A stretch of 64,000 bases of DNA from Symbiodinium natans (lineage: Eukaryota; Sar; Dinophyceae; Suessiales; Symbiodiniaceae). The stretch spans positions 2,069,077-2,133,076 of the forward strand of contig CAJNDS010002634.1 of NCBI GenBank assembly GCA_905221605.1, written 5' to 3'. The position numbers and the translations under genes are program-made. Below, piece by piece: positions 50,657 to 59,081 of the stretch; within the stretch, counting starts at the first letter, position 1; each line of letters opens with the position of its first letter. The notes under the pieces are model-generated. The model made no database searches. It saw nothing but the letters and a program-made list of their open reading frames with translations, and was not told where the DNA came from.

Positions 50657-51862
50657 TCAGTGAGGCGTCTGCTCATGCTGAGAGGCTGTGTGCGACTTGC
50701 TCCCGCACGCTGATCCATCCTGCTTGGGGTATGCACATGCATGAACAAAGGGGCAGGAGCCTCCCCTTGTGCAGCGGCCAATCTGCCACTGGACACACAG
50801 CCCTTTCTTCTCAGATCCCACTTGGATCTCTTTCACGAAGGTGATGTGTCTCCCTGGAGCGCCCTTGGGCTTACCGCCCTTTTCCTTGCCCCGGCCCTTG
50901 CCTAGGCCTTTCCATTGACCAACCTGCTTGCCCTTGCCTTTGAGATCAGGGCCGCGGGGGATGAACAAGGCTTTCGGACGAGCCTGCAGCAAGGTGCTAA
51001 GCTCACCTCTGATTTCAGTGAACTCATGCAACGCGTCATTCAAGCTCCAAGCTTTCTCACTGACTAAAGAATGGATGCTCTGCCAAATCCGACAATCTGC
51101 CTGTTGCGCTTCTAGGATTGTCGGTGCACGCAGTCCTGATGCTGGGTCGAAACGCTGGGACACAAGCTGGACAAACTTGCAGCTATAGGCTTTGAGGCGG
51201 GCAAGGTGAGCTGAGCCAACCATGGCTAACGCAACGTCATGCACTGCCAAGATCCGCTGGATACCACTGATCCCCATATTGGCATCGGTCACTTCGATTG
51301 TAGGCGGATCATCAAGGAGCAAGCTGGAAAGACCCAGCATTTCGAGCTTGGGCTGTTTGTGGGGTCGGGCAATCAACAACTCCGAAGCTTTCTCTTCCGT
51401 CATGCGATGTTTCCAAGCTATCCATTTATACTCCGAACGTGCCTCTTGATGGGCTGCGAGGGAAATCAGCCTCAAAGAGGGTAGAGTAGATGGATTCAAG
51501 ACCTCACTTGGGTAATTTGCAAGGAATTGGCGCTTCATGTCGGACAGCTTCGTGGATGCAATTTTGGGAGCAAAACTCTCTACCCATGTCTCCAAAGTAG
51601 GATCTGCGTTGACTGGGGCCGGTAGAGCACTAGAGGAACTGGATGCTTGCATGCCCGCCCACGCTGCTTTGATTTGGGCTATCTGCAACCGAGACAAAAT
51701 CTGACCTGGGAAGATCTCGGGGAGGGCTCCCTCAACTTCTGCCTGGGTTTCAACGACGTGTTTGAAAGCCGAGGCTGTCCAGCCCCGTGGCCACTTTGAT
51801 GACCTCTGCTGCCAAGCCTTCCTTCGCCAGTGCACTCTCCAACTCGGAGTCAGCCATGTCAA
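50657..51862 (-). CDS. Gag-like ORF with CCCH zinc finger
   Basis: 401 codons. Residues 30-310 are helical (LSRLQIAQIKAAWAGMQASS, LRLISLAAHQEARSEYKWIA, EFTEIRGELSTLLQARPKAL). 311-345 are Lys/Gly-rich and RNA-binding-like. At 356-374 lies a CCCH finger, C-x7-C-x5-C-x3-H (CVQWQIGRCTRGGSCPFVH). This replaces the CCHC knuckle of typical Gag. Likely the nucleocapsid-like protein of the element. Confidence 0.65.
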   Translation of the reverse strand: MTWLTPSWRVHWRRKAWQQRSSKWPRGWTASAFKHVVETQAEVEGALPEIFPGQILSRLQIAQIKAAWAGMQASSSSSALPAPVNADPTLETWVESFAPKIASTKLSDMKRQFLANYPSEVLNPSTLPSLRLISLAAHQEARSEYKWIAWKHRMTEEKASELLIARPHKQPKLEMLGLSSLLLDDPPTIEVTDANMGISGIQRILAVHDVALAMVGSAHLARLKAYSCKFVQLVSQRFDPASGLRAPTILEAQQADCRIWQSIHSLVSEKAWSLNDALHEFTEIRGELSTLLQARPKALFIPRGPDLKGKGKQVGQWKGLGKGRGKEKGGKPKGAPGRHITFVKEIQVGSEKKGLCVQWQIGRCTRGGSCPFVHACAYPKQDGSACGSKSHTASQHEQTPH

Positions 51863-52228
51863 GCAAAGATAACGCAGGGCTAATGTTGGTGTTTAGCGCT
51901 AGAACAATACTTGATACCTAGATAGGATGATAGAGCTTTGTTCTCGTGAGCTAGATGATCATGCTAAGCAACAAATCTGAAATGTACGAAACTTCCAGGG
52001 CGTCGCCTGACCACCACGTGAAACCCTTGCAAGACGCAACGTCCCTAAAGATCTTTCCCTTGGGGATTTGCTAGCCCAATCGAGCGCCTGCCTGCAGAAA
52101 CACCCAGAGCATGTCAAGATCATAGCAGCAATCTAACCCTTGGTGAACATGTGCAACATGACAGCCTGCTGTTTCACTGATGCATACGCAAAACAACAAC
52201 CACACTTTTCTGACACGAACATTGAAGC
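51863..52228. other. spacer inside the DIRS-like element
   Basis: No domain-bearing frame on the minus strand. Short ORFs only. Confidence 0.4.
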
Positions 52229-53236
52229 TCACTCCTCGGAACAACAAGATAAAGCTGCCAAGCATGCACCGCGTCTGCACAACCGACACGAAGATGGCAC
52301 TGACGTGTGGATCATGAGCCGATCGGCCGGAAGAGTGGCACCACACTTTGCACGCATATATGTGCCATTGACAAGTGTGCCTGACAAAGCATCTGAAGGG
52401 CAGAGCACATGCAACACCGCGGTGCAGGAGCCCAGCAAGAATTCATCGGGTTCACCTAGGTTGTGCTCTTCGGCCGGGGGTGCCGAAGGTTCCTCCTCGC
52501 TCTCATCTGAAGATCCTGGGTCAGAGTGATACACGAGATCTTTGTCCAGCGCCTCTATGTCTGGATCAGGGGTGACTAATTGATTTTCTGCGACCTCCCA
52601 ACTCCCATTACTGCTTTGAAGCAAATCATCACTGCCATCAAGTTGAAACGAGAACCACTGGAAGGGTTCAAACTCGTAGTCCTTAGAGAAAGCTTCCGGT
52701 GGAACGTACGCTGGCGTCAAGGGCTGCTGCCCCCCTCTGTGCTGGGGGACCAAAAATCGGAAGCCTGTGCGGATGCTATCACGAATGCAAGATTGGCACC
52801 GAAGCATGCCATGAACATCGTCACGGGAATAAAGAGCGGAGCTGCTTATGCGGTGGTGCCCTTGACGTTTCCTATCAACCTCATCAACATTGACTTGAAG
52901 GGACATGGAAAGCATAGTGGCTTTGAGACTATGCACTGTGAAATTGAGGGGCGGTACCTCTGGTGGAGAGGACGCCCAAGGCATGAGGAGAAAATGCCTC
53001 AACCACCTCAGCGCCTCAGCATAGCTCATAGCTTGCAGGGGGAACATGAAGCTTTCGCCTTGCACTGCTGGAAGTAAGAACGATGGAAGCCACGATTCTG
53101 TGTGGTTTCGAACATGCATTGAAACAAGCCTGTCAAGGGCATGCAGCTGACCCAAGAATGCGTCCCGCGAGACAGAATACCTGACGCAAGGATGCCCCAG
53201 GGCTGCCCGGTGTGACATGTTTTGGTCGCATAACAC
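52229..53236 (-). CDS. tyrosine recombinase, catalytic C-terminal part
   Basis: 335 codons. Residues about 95-150 hold the recombinase end: FTVHSLKATMLSMSLQVN (HxxR position, here Lys in place of Arg), KRQGHHRISSSALYSRDDVH (the GHH and catalytic Tyr in ALYSRDD). Then a Ser/Asp/Glu-rich tail and a Cys-rich end (MRAKCGAT, SSCRLCRRG). The N-terminus overlaps the next frame at 53026-53236, where a frameshift splits the protein. Confidence 0.65.
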   Translation of the reverse strand: MLCDQNMSHRAALGHPCVRYSVSRDAFLGQLHALDRLVSMHVRNHTESWLPSFLLPAVQGESFMFPLQAMSYAEALRWLRHFLLMPWASSPPEVPPLNFTVHSLKATMLSMSLQVNVDEVDRKRQGHHRISSSALYSRDDVHGMLRCQSCIRDSIRTGFRFLVPQHRGGQQPLTPAYVPPEAFSKDYEFEPFQWFSFQLDGSDDLLQSSNGSWEVAENQLVTPDPDIEALDKDLVYHSDPGSSDESEEEPSAPPAEEHNLGEPDEFLLGSCTAVLHVLCPSDALSGTLVNGTYMRAKCGATLPADRLMIHTSVPSSCRLCRRGACLAALSCCSEE

Positions 53237-54237
53237 GTACCACGAAGGACATGCAAGTCAAAAGATAATGAACTCCACTCCACGCGTTGAAGATCTGCAA
53301 ATCGCAATGAACCCCAGGCAGCAACCAAAAAACCACCAAGCACAACCACTTCAAGAAGTGACGCCTGCTTCATCAAGATGCGCCTTTCCCACAGCTGAAG
53401 CACCCAAGTGGGTAGTGGGAAACTCTCACGGCGTTCACGAGGAATTTTTGACTTCAGAAAGGAACCAATCACTTTTTCGTACGCGCACGATAAGATTGTA
53501 CATTCTGCGACTTTGCATAGCCAACGAAGTGCTTTGATTGTCATGCAACAGCTTGAACCCAGAGTAGGGTCTCCATGCTTCTCAAGGGACATGGTGACTA
53601 GTATGTCTGCCATCATAACACTATCAAGATTGCCAAAACAGAGGCCTAGCCCTTCAAGGTTCGCCACAAAGTGTGACCAAGCTGCCAGGTAACGGAGCAC
53701 CGTGTTCGTGGCATACCCGGAAAGAATCCGCGAGGTGTGATGACTGGCAAATTCGGAGCACTGGATCTGCTTGAACAATCCACTACAATCACCCATAAAA
53801 ACAAGAACACCCCAAAATAGTGACAAGGCCATCTGGGAGAAACCTGCAATCTGCTGGAACTTGGGATGGTGGGGATCGGCCGCCTTTGCGGGCTTTCGCT
53901 TCGAGACAGCTTTCAAGAGGAACGATGAAGTACTCTGCTGCTGTTGGTTGGACTCTACAGAGAACTGCCGAAACCTGGCAAAGTGCCTGGCTGATTCTTC
54001 TTCAGCATCAGAATCACAATCGCTCCTGCTGGACGTTGCAATTGGCAATAGGAACAGGCAGAGGTTGCCCGGCACGTGGAACTGGCTCAATGTGTCGTCC
54101 CTGGGAGTACAAAGGTTGGGCAAGACCTGCCGACGGCAGAGGGGGAGCGGTTCCTTTAGGTTTGTCAACTGGTAGCGCAAGCCCCCCCAGGGGTGGTGGT
54201 GCACACTTGCTCTTTGCCTTACTGAAATGCTTATCAT
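53026..54237 (-). CDS. tyrosine recombinase, N-terminal core-binding and first catalytic part
   Basis: 403 codons. Residues 180-330 form the SAM-like core-binding region and start of the catalytic domain (TNTVLRYLAAWSHFVANLEG; ESFPLPTWVLQLWERRIL; FLVAAWGSLRFADLQRVEW), with the catalytic Arg in SLRFADL. The first 70 residues are probably read out of frame: the frame 54014-54259 (MKRPTDPDDKHFSKAKSKCA) is more protein-like there, with a shift near 54050. Confidence 0.65.
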   Translation of the reverse strand: MISISVRQRASVHHHPWGGLRYQLTNLKEPLPLCRRQVLPNLCTPRDDTLSQFHVPGNLCLFLLPIATSSRSDCDSDAEEESARHFARFRQFSVESNQQQQSTSSFLLKAVSKRKPAKAADPHHPKFQQIAGFSQMALSLFWGVLVFMGDCSGLFKQIQCSEFASHHTSRILSGYATNTVLRYLAAWSHFVANLEGLGLCFGNLDSVMMADILVTMSLEKHGDPTLGSSCCMTIKALRWLCKVAECTILSCAYEKVIGSFLKSKIPRERRESFPLPTWVLQLWERRILMKQASLLEVVVLGGFLVAAWGSLRFADLQRVEWSSLSFDLHVLRGTCYATKTCHTGQPWGILASGILSRGTHSWVSCMPLTGLFQCMFETTQNRGFHRSYFQQCKAKASCSPCKL

Positions 54238-54270
54238 CAGGATCCGTCGGGCGTTTCATCCTACAACCCT

Positions 54271-54576
54271 CTAGTCTTCAATCAAGCTTTGCCAAAAACC
54301 TGGAGGCCTTGGGAAGCTGGTCTGAACTGCACGCACAAGAAAGCTGAAGCAACTCTCAAGGTGCAAGAGCCGAACAGAAAGGCAGCCGATGCTACTGGTG
54401 CCAGTATGGCCGCGCAGATCCCGACGGACCCTCTGATCTTCCTGCTCGATGCGATGCACACGCTCTTCCAAGACTGCAATGTGTGTGTGAAGGGCTTCCA
54501 ACTGGCTCTGCAACTCGTGAACTCGAAGCTGCAACTGATCTGAAGAGGCGTCAAGCCCAGCACACGATGCTTCCAT
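54271..54576 (-). CDS. small coiled-coil ORF at 5' end of the DIRS-like element
   Basis: 101 codons. Residues 14-55 (LQLRVHELQSQLEALHTHIA, VLEERVHRIEQEDQRVRRDL) have heptad-spaced Leu/Ile/Val. It may be part of an ORF1 that continues into the recombinase frame. Confidence 0.45.
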   Translation of the reverse strand: MEASCAGLDASSDQLQLRVHELQSQLEALHTHIAVLEERVHRIEQEDQRVRRDLRGHTGTSSIGCLSVRLLHLESCFSFLVRAVQTSFPRPPGFWQSLIED

Positions 54577-54724
54577 GCACTCACTTTGGAGTGAGCCCGC
54601 TCACCCCTGGAGCATCGTTGAAAATGAAAACTAGGCTGAATGCAAAGGTTGCCAAAACACAAACCAAGCACTTTGGGAAAACATGGATGAGAAGACTTCC
54701 CATAAAGAAAGCATGCCGTGGACA

Positions 54725-54817
54725 AACTTGACTTTCTCGCTAGCAAGCACAACTCTAGAGCCAAAATGACGCACGAACATAGTTTATAAAACATACATGA
54801 ACAAGTACATGATACGG
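54725..54817. repeat. 93-bp terminal direct repeat, right copy
   Basis: Same as 46218-46310. In the coding (minus) orientation it contains CATTTTGGCTCTAG, see findings. Confidence 0.9.
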
Positions 54818-55310
54818 ATCCATCGGGACATCATGCGCATCACCCTCGGGTGCGATCTGACCATCAGACGCTTCAGCTTAAAGTGAGTGATGCATCATTG
54901 TATGCGAATGTCAGCATGCTACGAACCGTATGCGGGTCGGAAACTGGCCCAGCCAGACCTCCATTAGCAGCTAACGATCCCACATCTTCTGCGTACTCTT
55001 CAAGGAACCACTTGCCTGCTCTCTCACACAAGGTTGTACGCTTCCAAAGCACTTCAGTGAACGGGGCCAGTGTGGTGTCAACAAAATTATTGGTATGCGA
55101 CTTCAGTACGTAGCACTCAGGGCCAACACGAGTCCATCCCCGCCTTGCATCCATTGATGTGAGGCCTTCTTGCAATGCGACCTCAACTGCACGGATGCTT
55201 GGACCTGATGCACACACGGTGATGCCAGCTGCAGTGGAAATAGGGCAGACGGACTGAGTGGAGCTTGATCCCTGCGGATCACACACTGCAACACCTCCTC
55301 CATTAGGCAT
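54818..55310 (-). CDS. LTR-type element, region after protease (fragment)
   Basis: Frame 54873-55310 reads RRGWTRVGPECYVLKSHTNN, LAPFTEVLWKRTTLCERAGK and EEYAEDVG. After a stop, the sequence from 54870 down to the DIRS-like element is open in another frame (EASDGQIAPEGDAHDVPMDP). This looks like the pol region downstream of the protease, cut off by the DIRS-like element. No integrase or RT of this element is seen. Confidence 0.45.
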
Positions 55311-55436
55311 TAAAGATCGTTTTCAAATTATCTCAAGTAAGTGACCTACTGGTGTCCTGAAACACGGGGACTGAGTGGAGCTTGATCCCTGGGGATCACA
55401 TAGTGCAACACCTTCTCCACTAGGCATGCCTTGCAT
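55250..55436. repeat. about 65-bp duplicated segment within the protease region
   Basis: GACTGAGTGGAGCTTGATCC through TAGGCAT occurs at 55252-55310 and 55369-55434, giving DPQGSSSTQS twice on the minus strand. A local tandem duplication with about 58 bp between copies. Confidence 0.8.
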
Positions 55437-56270
55437 TGAGCCTCGAACACGATTCATGGCTCCACCGGTGGCACTGCAACTCAAGCCTTTCGCCTCGCTT
55501 TGACTCAGCAAGCGGATGGAACCTTGTGCACAAAACGACTGATGCCTGTACCCAATCGGAATGCTCGTACTTGCATCCGTCAAGCAAATGCCTTCACACT
55601 CAGGCTTCACGAACCATCCAGCTTTTGCAAGCTTACCTAGGCAAACCAAAGGACTGGTAACCCCTGATACCACGAACCTCTCGTAGAACTTCAGTGGTCC
55701 TATGGTGACTTCAGCAATCCTCGTGTCTTGCACGCGTAGGGGATGACCCTGTGCATCAGTGTACTGGACGGATCGGGCATGGGGATCAGACACTCCTGCA
55801 TTGGCGAAGGACAAGGGAAGAGCAGAGACATCTGCTCCAGAGTCCAGTATGATGTCCACATTCCCTGACTGCAACACCTCAGGCACTTCTCGCACATGCT
55901 GATGCTGACACGTCAACATGCGAATTGCATAATCATCGGGCCAGTAGCCTGCTGCCACCTCATCTTGCATTCCGGACTCAAGATCACCCTCTGAAAGGTC
56001 ATAAATCGTGAGATTCACTCGATCATCGTCATCCATGGTGTAGGCTTGTGTGCCGGAGAACGACACTCTCCGGACTGCGGCACTCTTGGCATTGGGATTC
56101 AAGGACGCTTGACTCAGGGCATTCAAGGACGATTGACTCGGGGCATTCACGTGGGAGCTCGAAGAAGATGCAGCTTCAGCTTGGGCGATTTGCTTTAGCT
56201 GGGGGCAATCACGCTTCCAGTGGCCGGATTGACCACAGTGCAGGCATGCGTCACGACCTTTGCCTTGGCC
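55323..56270 (-). CDS. LTR-type retrotransposon: CCHC knuckle and aspartic protease
   Basis: The listed open frame is 55323-56150, and the same frame is open upstream to about 56270, where it carries the zinc knuckle CLHCGQSGHWKRDC (C-x2-C-x4-H-x4-C). The retroviral-type aspartic protease centres on DIILDSGADVSALPLSF (catalytic Asp in DSGA) at about residues 97-113, followed by VTIGPLKFYERFVVSGVTSP. The protease cleaves the Gag-Pol polyprotein. The Gag frame and this frame are shifted, whether programmed or by mutation is unknown. Confidence 0.75.
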   Translation of the reverse strand, partial: GQGKGRDACLHCGQSGHWKRDCPQLKQIAQAEAASSSSSHVNAPSQSSLNALSQASLNPNAKSAAVRRVSFSGTQAYTMDDDDRVNLTIYDLSEGDLESGMQDEVAAGYWPDDYAIRMLTCQHQHVREVPEVLQSGNVDIILDSGADVSALPLSFANAGVSDPHARSVQYTDAQGHPLRVQDTRIAEVTIGPLKFYERFVVSGVTSPLVCLGKLAKAGWFVKPECEGICLTDASTSIPIGYRHQSFCAQGSIRLLSQSEAKGLSCSATGGAMNRVRGSMQGMPSGEGVALCDPQGSSSTQSPCFRTPVGHLLEII

Positions 56271-57565
56271 TGGTCCACCTGATGCACCCTGCTTACCCCC
56301 ACTTTTCTTACCCTTCTTAACTCCCTTAGGCCCTCCTTGACCCTTTTGGTGGTCCTTGCCTCCTCGTTTGCCTGCACCCCATTGACCCCTGCCACCTTTG
56401 CTGCCTCTGCCCTTTTTGCCATTTTTACCATCTCCATACTTGCCGCGCTTACCATCTTACCACGTTTGCCACCCTTAGTCTCTTCATTAACCCGACTTAT
56501 GTCCATTGGCGCTGGACCATTCGGATCAGCTGCATTGCTGGTTCCCAGCTCAAGGTGAACCCTGCTGTTCGACCAGGTGGTGGTCACGGACTCGTAATTC
56601 ATCACGGCCTCACGTATGGTGTCATATGATGAAGATTCAGTCATTTGCAGCTGTATGTGTTGACGCAGGTGATTGGGCAACACACGCACAAGCACACCCA
56701 TCTGCACGTCAGCACCTATTGCTGATCCAGATACCTTACGGTACTCATCCGACACCCTTTCTAGAGCATTGACCTGCTCTCGGAAGCTTTTGTCTTTGGT
56801 GAAGGCTGGATATGACATGTAGGCACTAAGGAGTGCCAGGCTGCGTGCACGTGTGCGTGGGGCGTATACTGACTGCAGCTGCCTCCACAGCTCGAAGCCG
56901 TTCTGCTCAGGTATGGATCTTAATATGACAAGCGGGCGACCCTTGAGCAACCCTGAAAGGATCGCGTAAAGGCGTCGGGCACGGGGCTTGGTTGACTCAA
57001 CCATGTCAGCGATGGTCACCACCACATGCGGACTGGTCTCTATGGTGGCTAGCTCCTCACCGTATTCAGGTTCTGCATAGATAAGCCATGATTTGAAGGA
57101 ATGAGCGAACTCTTGCCATTTTGCAACGTCACTCTCATGTGAATCATTTCCCCCAAAACCTTCAGGATAACGCAACACCTTTGATGCATCACTGTAGCCT
57201 GCAAACTGTCTGTCACTCGCGGCACGCTGTGTGGCGGATGACATTTGCTGCACCGCCTGTGCTGCACTATGCGCTGCCTGGCTGGCCGTTTGGATCAATG
57301 CAGCGACCTGACTCGGATCTGCGAGAACTACTTGGGGCTGTCCTTGCTGCACACCATCACTCGCTCCAATCTGGTGCATCTGAACATCTGGACCTGCTCC
57401 GGTCGGTGCGCCTGCTTCTGCTACGGTCTGACCTTGACCTGCAAGTTGGGCTTGTTGCTGGGCTTGCTGGGCTTGGTGGGCTGCCTGCTGCTGGGCAGCG
57501 TGCATTGCGGCTTGAGGATCCATTGTAGGAATGCTCGGACTTAGGGTGTGTAGGGGCTTCGGCAC
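56195..57565 (-). CDS. LTR-type retrotransposon Gag
   Basis: 456 codons. A start at MDPQAAMHAAQQ (about 57523) is more likely than the listed one. N-terminal Gln/Ala-rich segment, then a helical Gag core (KWQEFAHSFKSWLIYAEPEY, FELWRQLQSVYAPRTRARSL, QVNALERVSDEYRKVSGSAI, MGVLVRVLPNHLRQHIQLQM) and a Lys/Gly-rich tail from about residue 360, where the frame diverges. The expected zinc knuckle is in the next frame at 56220-56270. Class (Copia or Gypsy) cannot be set without pol. Confidence 0.75.
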   Translation of the reverse strand: MPKPLHTLSPSIPTMDPQAAMHAAQQQAAHQAQQAQQQAQLAGQGQTVAEAGAPTGAGPDVQMHQIGASDGVQQGQPQVVLADPSQVAALIQTASQAAHSAAQAVQQMSSATQRAASDRQFAGYSDASKVLRYPEGFGGNDSHESDVAKWQEFAHSFKSWLIYAEPEYGEELATIETSPHVVVTIADMVESTKPRARRLYAILSGLLKGRPLVILRSIPEQNGFELWRQLQSVYAPRTRARSLALLSAYMSYPAFTKDKSFREQVNALERVSDEYRKVSGSAIGADVQMGVLVRVLPNHLRQHIQLQMTESSSYDTIREAVMNYESVTTTWSNSRVHLELGTSNAADPNGPAPMDISRVNEETKGGKRGKMVSAASMEMVKMAKRAEAAKVAGVNGVQANEEARTTKRVKEGLRELRRVRKVGVSRVHQVDQAKAKVVTHACTVVNPATGSVIAPS

Positions 57566-57600
57566 TTAGGGAACCACCTAGGGTACCCCAATGGGCCTAC

Positions 57601-58020
57601 CTAACCCACAACCCACACGCTGGGCTGACTCCTGCGAGTCACACACGCTGGCGGTTGGCTAGTCTCAAGAGAGGATCCCAAGGGACGATTGAACCGGGTC
57701 TCACCAACAGGTTGGTAGGGTGAGTCGCGTAGGATCACAAACACAGCAGACAAGAAGGGCTCAAGTAGACTATCTTCAGCACTCAGGACTTTGCAACCGT
57801 ATGCAATGATCTTCGCTGCTGACTCGATCTGCTCAAGCTGGTCAGTGACACTCTTCCTCTTCTGCAGCTGCCGTCTCTCAAAGCTCAACTGACTCAACGT
57901 GGGTGTCTTCTCTTTACCCACTTGAAGCTCGATGTACCACTCGATGACAGTAGCTCTCAGCTTACGAAGAGTTGCAGGTCTATCCCAGTACACAAGCTTA
58001 CACGCACCTTGGTCAGGCAA
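57601..58020 (-). CDS. hypothetical ORF upstream of gag
   Basis: 139 codons, protein-like (TVIEWYIELQVGKEKTPTLS, QKRKSVTDQLEQIESAAKII, LLEPFLSAVFVILRDSPYQP). No domain recognised. It lies where the 5' leader or LTR of the gag element would be. Confidence 0.4.
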   Translation of the reverse strand: MPDQGACKLVYWDRPATLRKLRATVIEWYIELQVGKEKTPTLSQLSFERRQLQKRKSVTDQLEQIESAAKIIAYGCKVLSAEDSLLEPFLSAVFVILRDSPYQPVGETRFNRPLGSSLETSQPPACVTRRSQPSVWVVG

Positions 58021-58033
58021 CGGCGTGGTGTAA

Positions 58034-58145
58034 AGAGCGCGGAGGGCTATGGCTCAAAGCTACAGCTACCCCAGGCCCAACCTACACTACAGCACGGAGG
58101 GCTATGGCTCAAAGCTACAGCTACCCCAGGCCCAATCTACACTAC
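58034..58145. repeat. tandem duplication, 2 x about 55 bp
   Basis: GGAGGGCTATGGCTCAAAGC through CACTACAGCA occurs twice head to tail with one visible difference (CCAACC against CCAATC). Confidence 0.9.
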
Positions 58146-58307
58146 AGCAGATAGGTTCCAGTCTGCACTCAGAGCACCGTCACCAAGGAAACCAAAGGAG
58201 TCCCTGGTCAGTAGTGCTCCGCTACCATGAGAATTTTCCTGATACTTTCAGACGCCTGCCGGGATCACAACATACTGCACTGGAGATCACAACACAACAT
58301 GACTTCT

Positions 58308-59081
58308 CTACCAAAACACATGTGGCCCAACGTGTAAAACGGGTGCACCAAAATGTGCCCATGTAGCTATGTACCAACTTTTGCAGAAAGACATCTCAGC
58401 CACTGAGGCCACCTGAAAACCCAAAAGGTCGTCCACGTATAGGGCTTGGAAATGCGCGATGTAAATCAGGAGGTGCAAAGTACGAACCAAGAATGCACCC
58501 AGTCGCGCAAACCAATACGCCGAAAAGGCCGCCCCAAAGGGGCAAACAGAATAGAAGAAGAATGTATTGCCCACACGCACTCCAAGCAGGCCTTGTTCAG
58601 ATCGGCGAACTCGAATGGATTTGTGCGCGGCTTTTACATCCAGTGACCATGCAGCAATTTGCTGCCTCAGGCCCCGTAGTGGCCAAGCGGACAGAATGGA
58701 CTGTAAGGTTGGCAATGCACTTCGTTCTGGGATTGAGCAGGCGGCGTTCGTACCACAAATGGAAGAATCTACCACCAGTCGAGGGTCCCTGCCTTCAGAA
58801 TGGACGATGTTCATCTTGCCCACAGCGACCTGTGGAAAAAGCCGCTTCGCCTCATCAAGCGACTCAACTTTGTGCAACCAGCCCTTGTCAACCTCCTGTT
58901 GGACCAGTCGATCCAGAAGGACTGGATCGTCTTCGGCACTGCCAGTTCTCCTGGCAGACTTGCAATGACTCGTCCGTACCAGCTTTGCCTGACTGCGCCA
59001 TGCATCCCGACGGTGGTATGTCGTTTTTGAAGCCAGTCGGGACACCATGCAACAAACAGCTAAATAATGTAGTGTCCACAT
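58308..59081 (-). CDS. second DIRS-like element: reverse transcriptase fragment
   Basis: 257 codons. RT from about residue 70: VGKMNIVHSEGRDPRLVVDS, motif A WSLDVKAAHKSIRVRRSEQG, motif B region FYSVCPFGAAFSAYWFARLG, motif C LYVDDLLGFQV. Same family as 46993-48711. It stops after motif C and RNase H is missing, so the 3' end is deleted. The first 40 residues are out of frame with the upstream ORF. Confidence 0.75.
   Translation of the reverse strand: MWTLHYLAVCCMVSRLASKTTYHRRDAWRSQAKLVRTSHCKSARRTGSAEDDPVLLDRLVQQEVDKGWLHKVESLDEAKRLFPQVAVGKMNIVHSEGRDPRLVVDSSICGTNAACSIPERSALPTLQSILSAWPLRGLRQQIAAWSLDVKAAHKSIRVRRSEQGLLGVRVGNTFFFYSVCPFGAAFSAYWFARLGAFLVRTLHLLIYIAHFQALYVDDLLGFQVASVAEMSFCKSWYIATWAHFGAPVLHVGPHVFW

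Larger units (their letters stand above)
46218..54817 (-). mobile_element. DIRS-like tyrosine-recombinase retrotransposon, disrupted copy
   Basis: An 8.6-kb unit between the 93-bp direct repeats, all genes on the minus strand. Order from 5' to 3': coiled-coil ORF, tyrosine recombinase, CCCH-finger Gag-like, 2OG-Fe(II) dioxygenase-like, C5-methyltransferase-like, RT, RNase H. The recombinase, not an integrase, places it in the DIRS class. Here it precedes RT, while classical DIRS-1 and Ngaro carry it after RT. At least five frameshifts break it. Boundaries rest on the repeats; no target-site duplication is visible, as expected for recombinase insertion. Confidence 0.75.
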
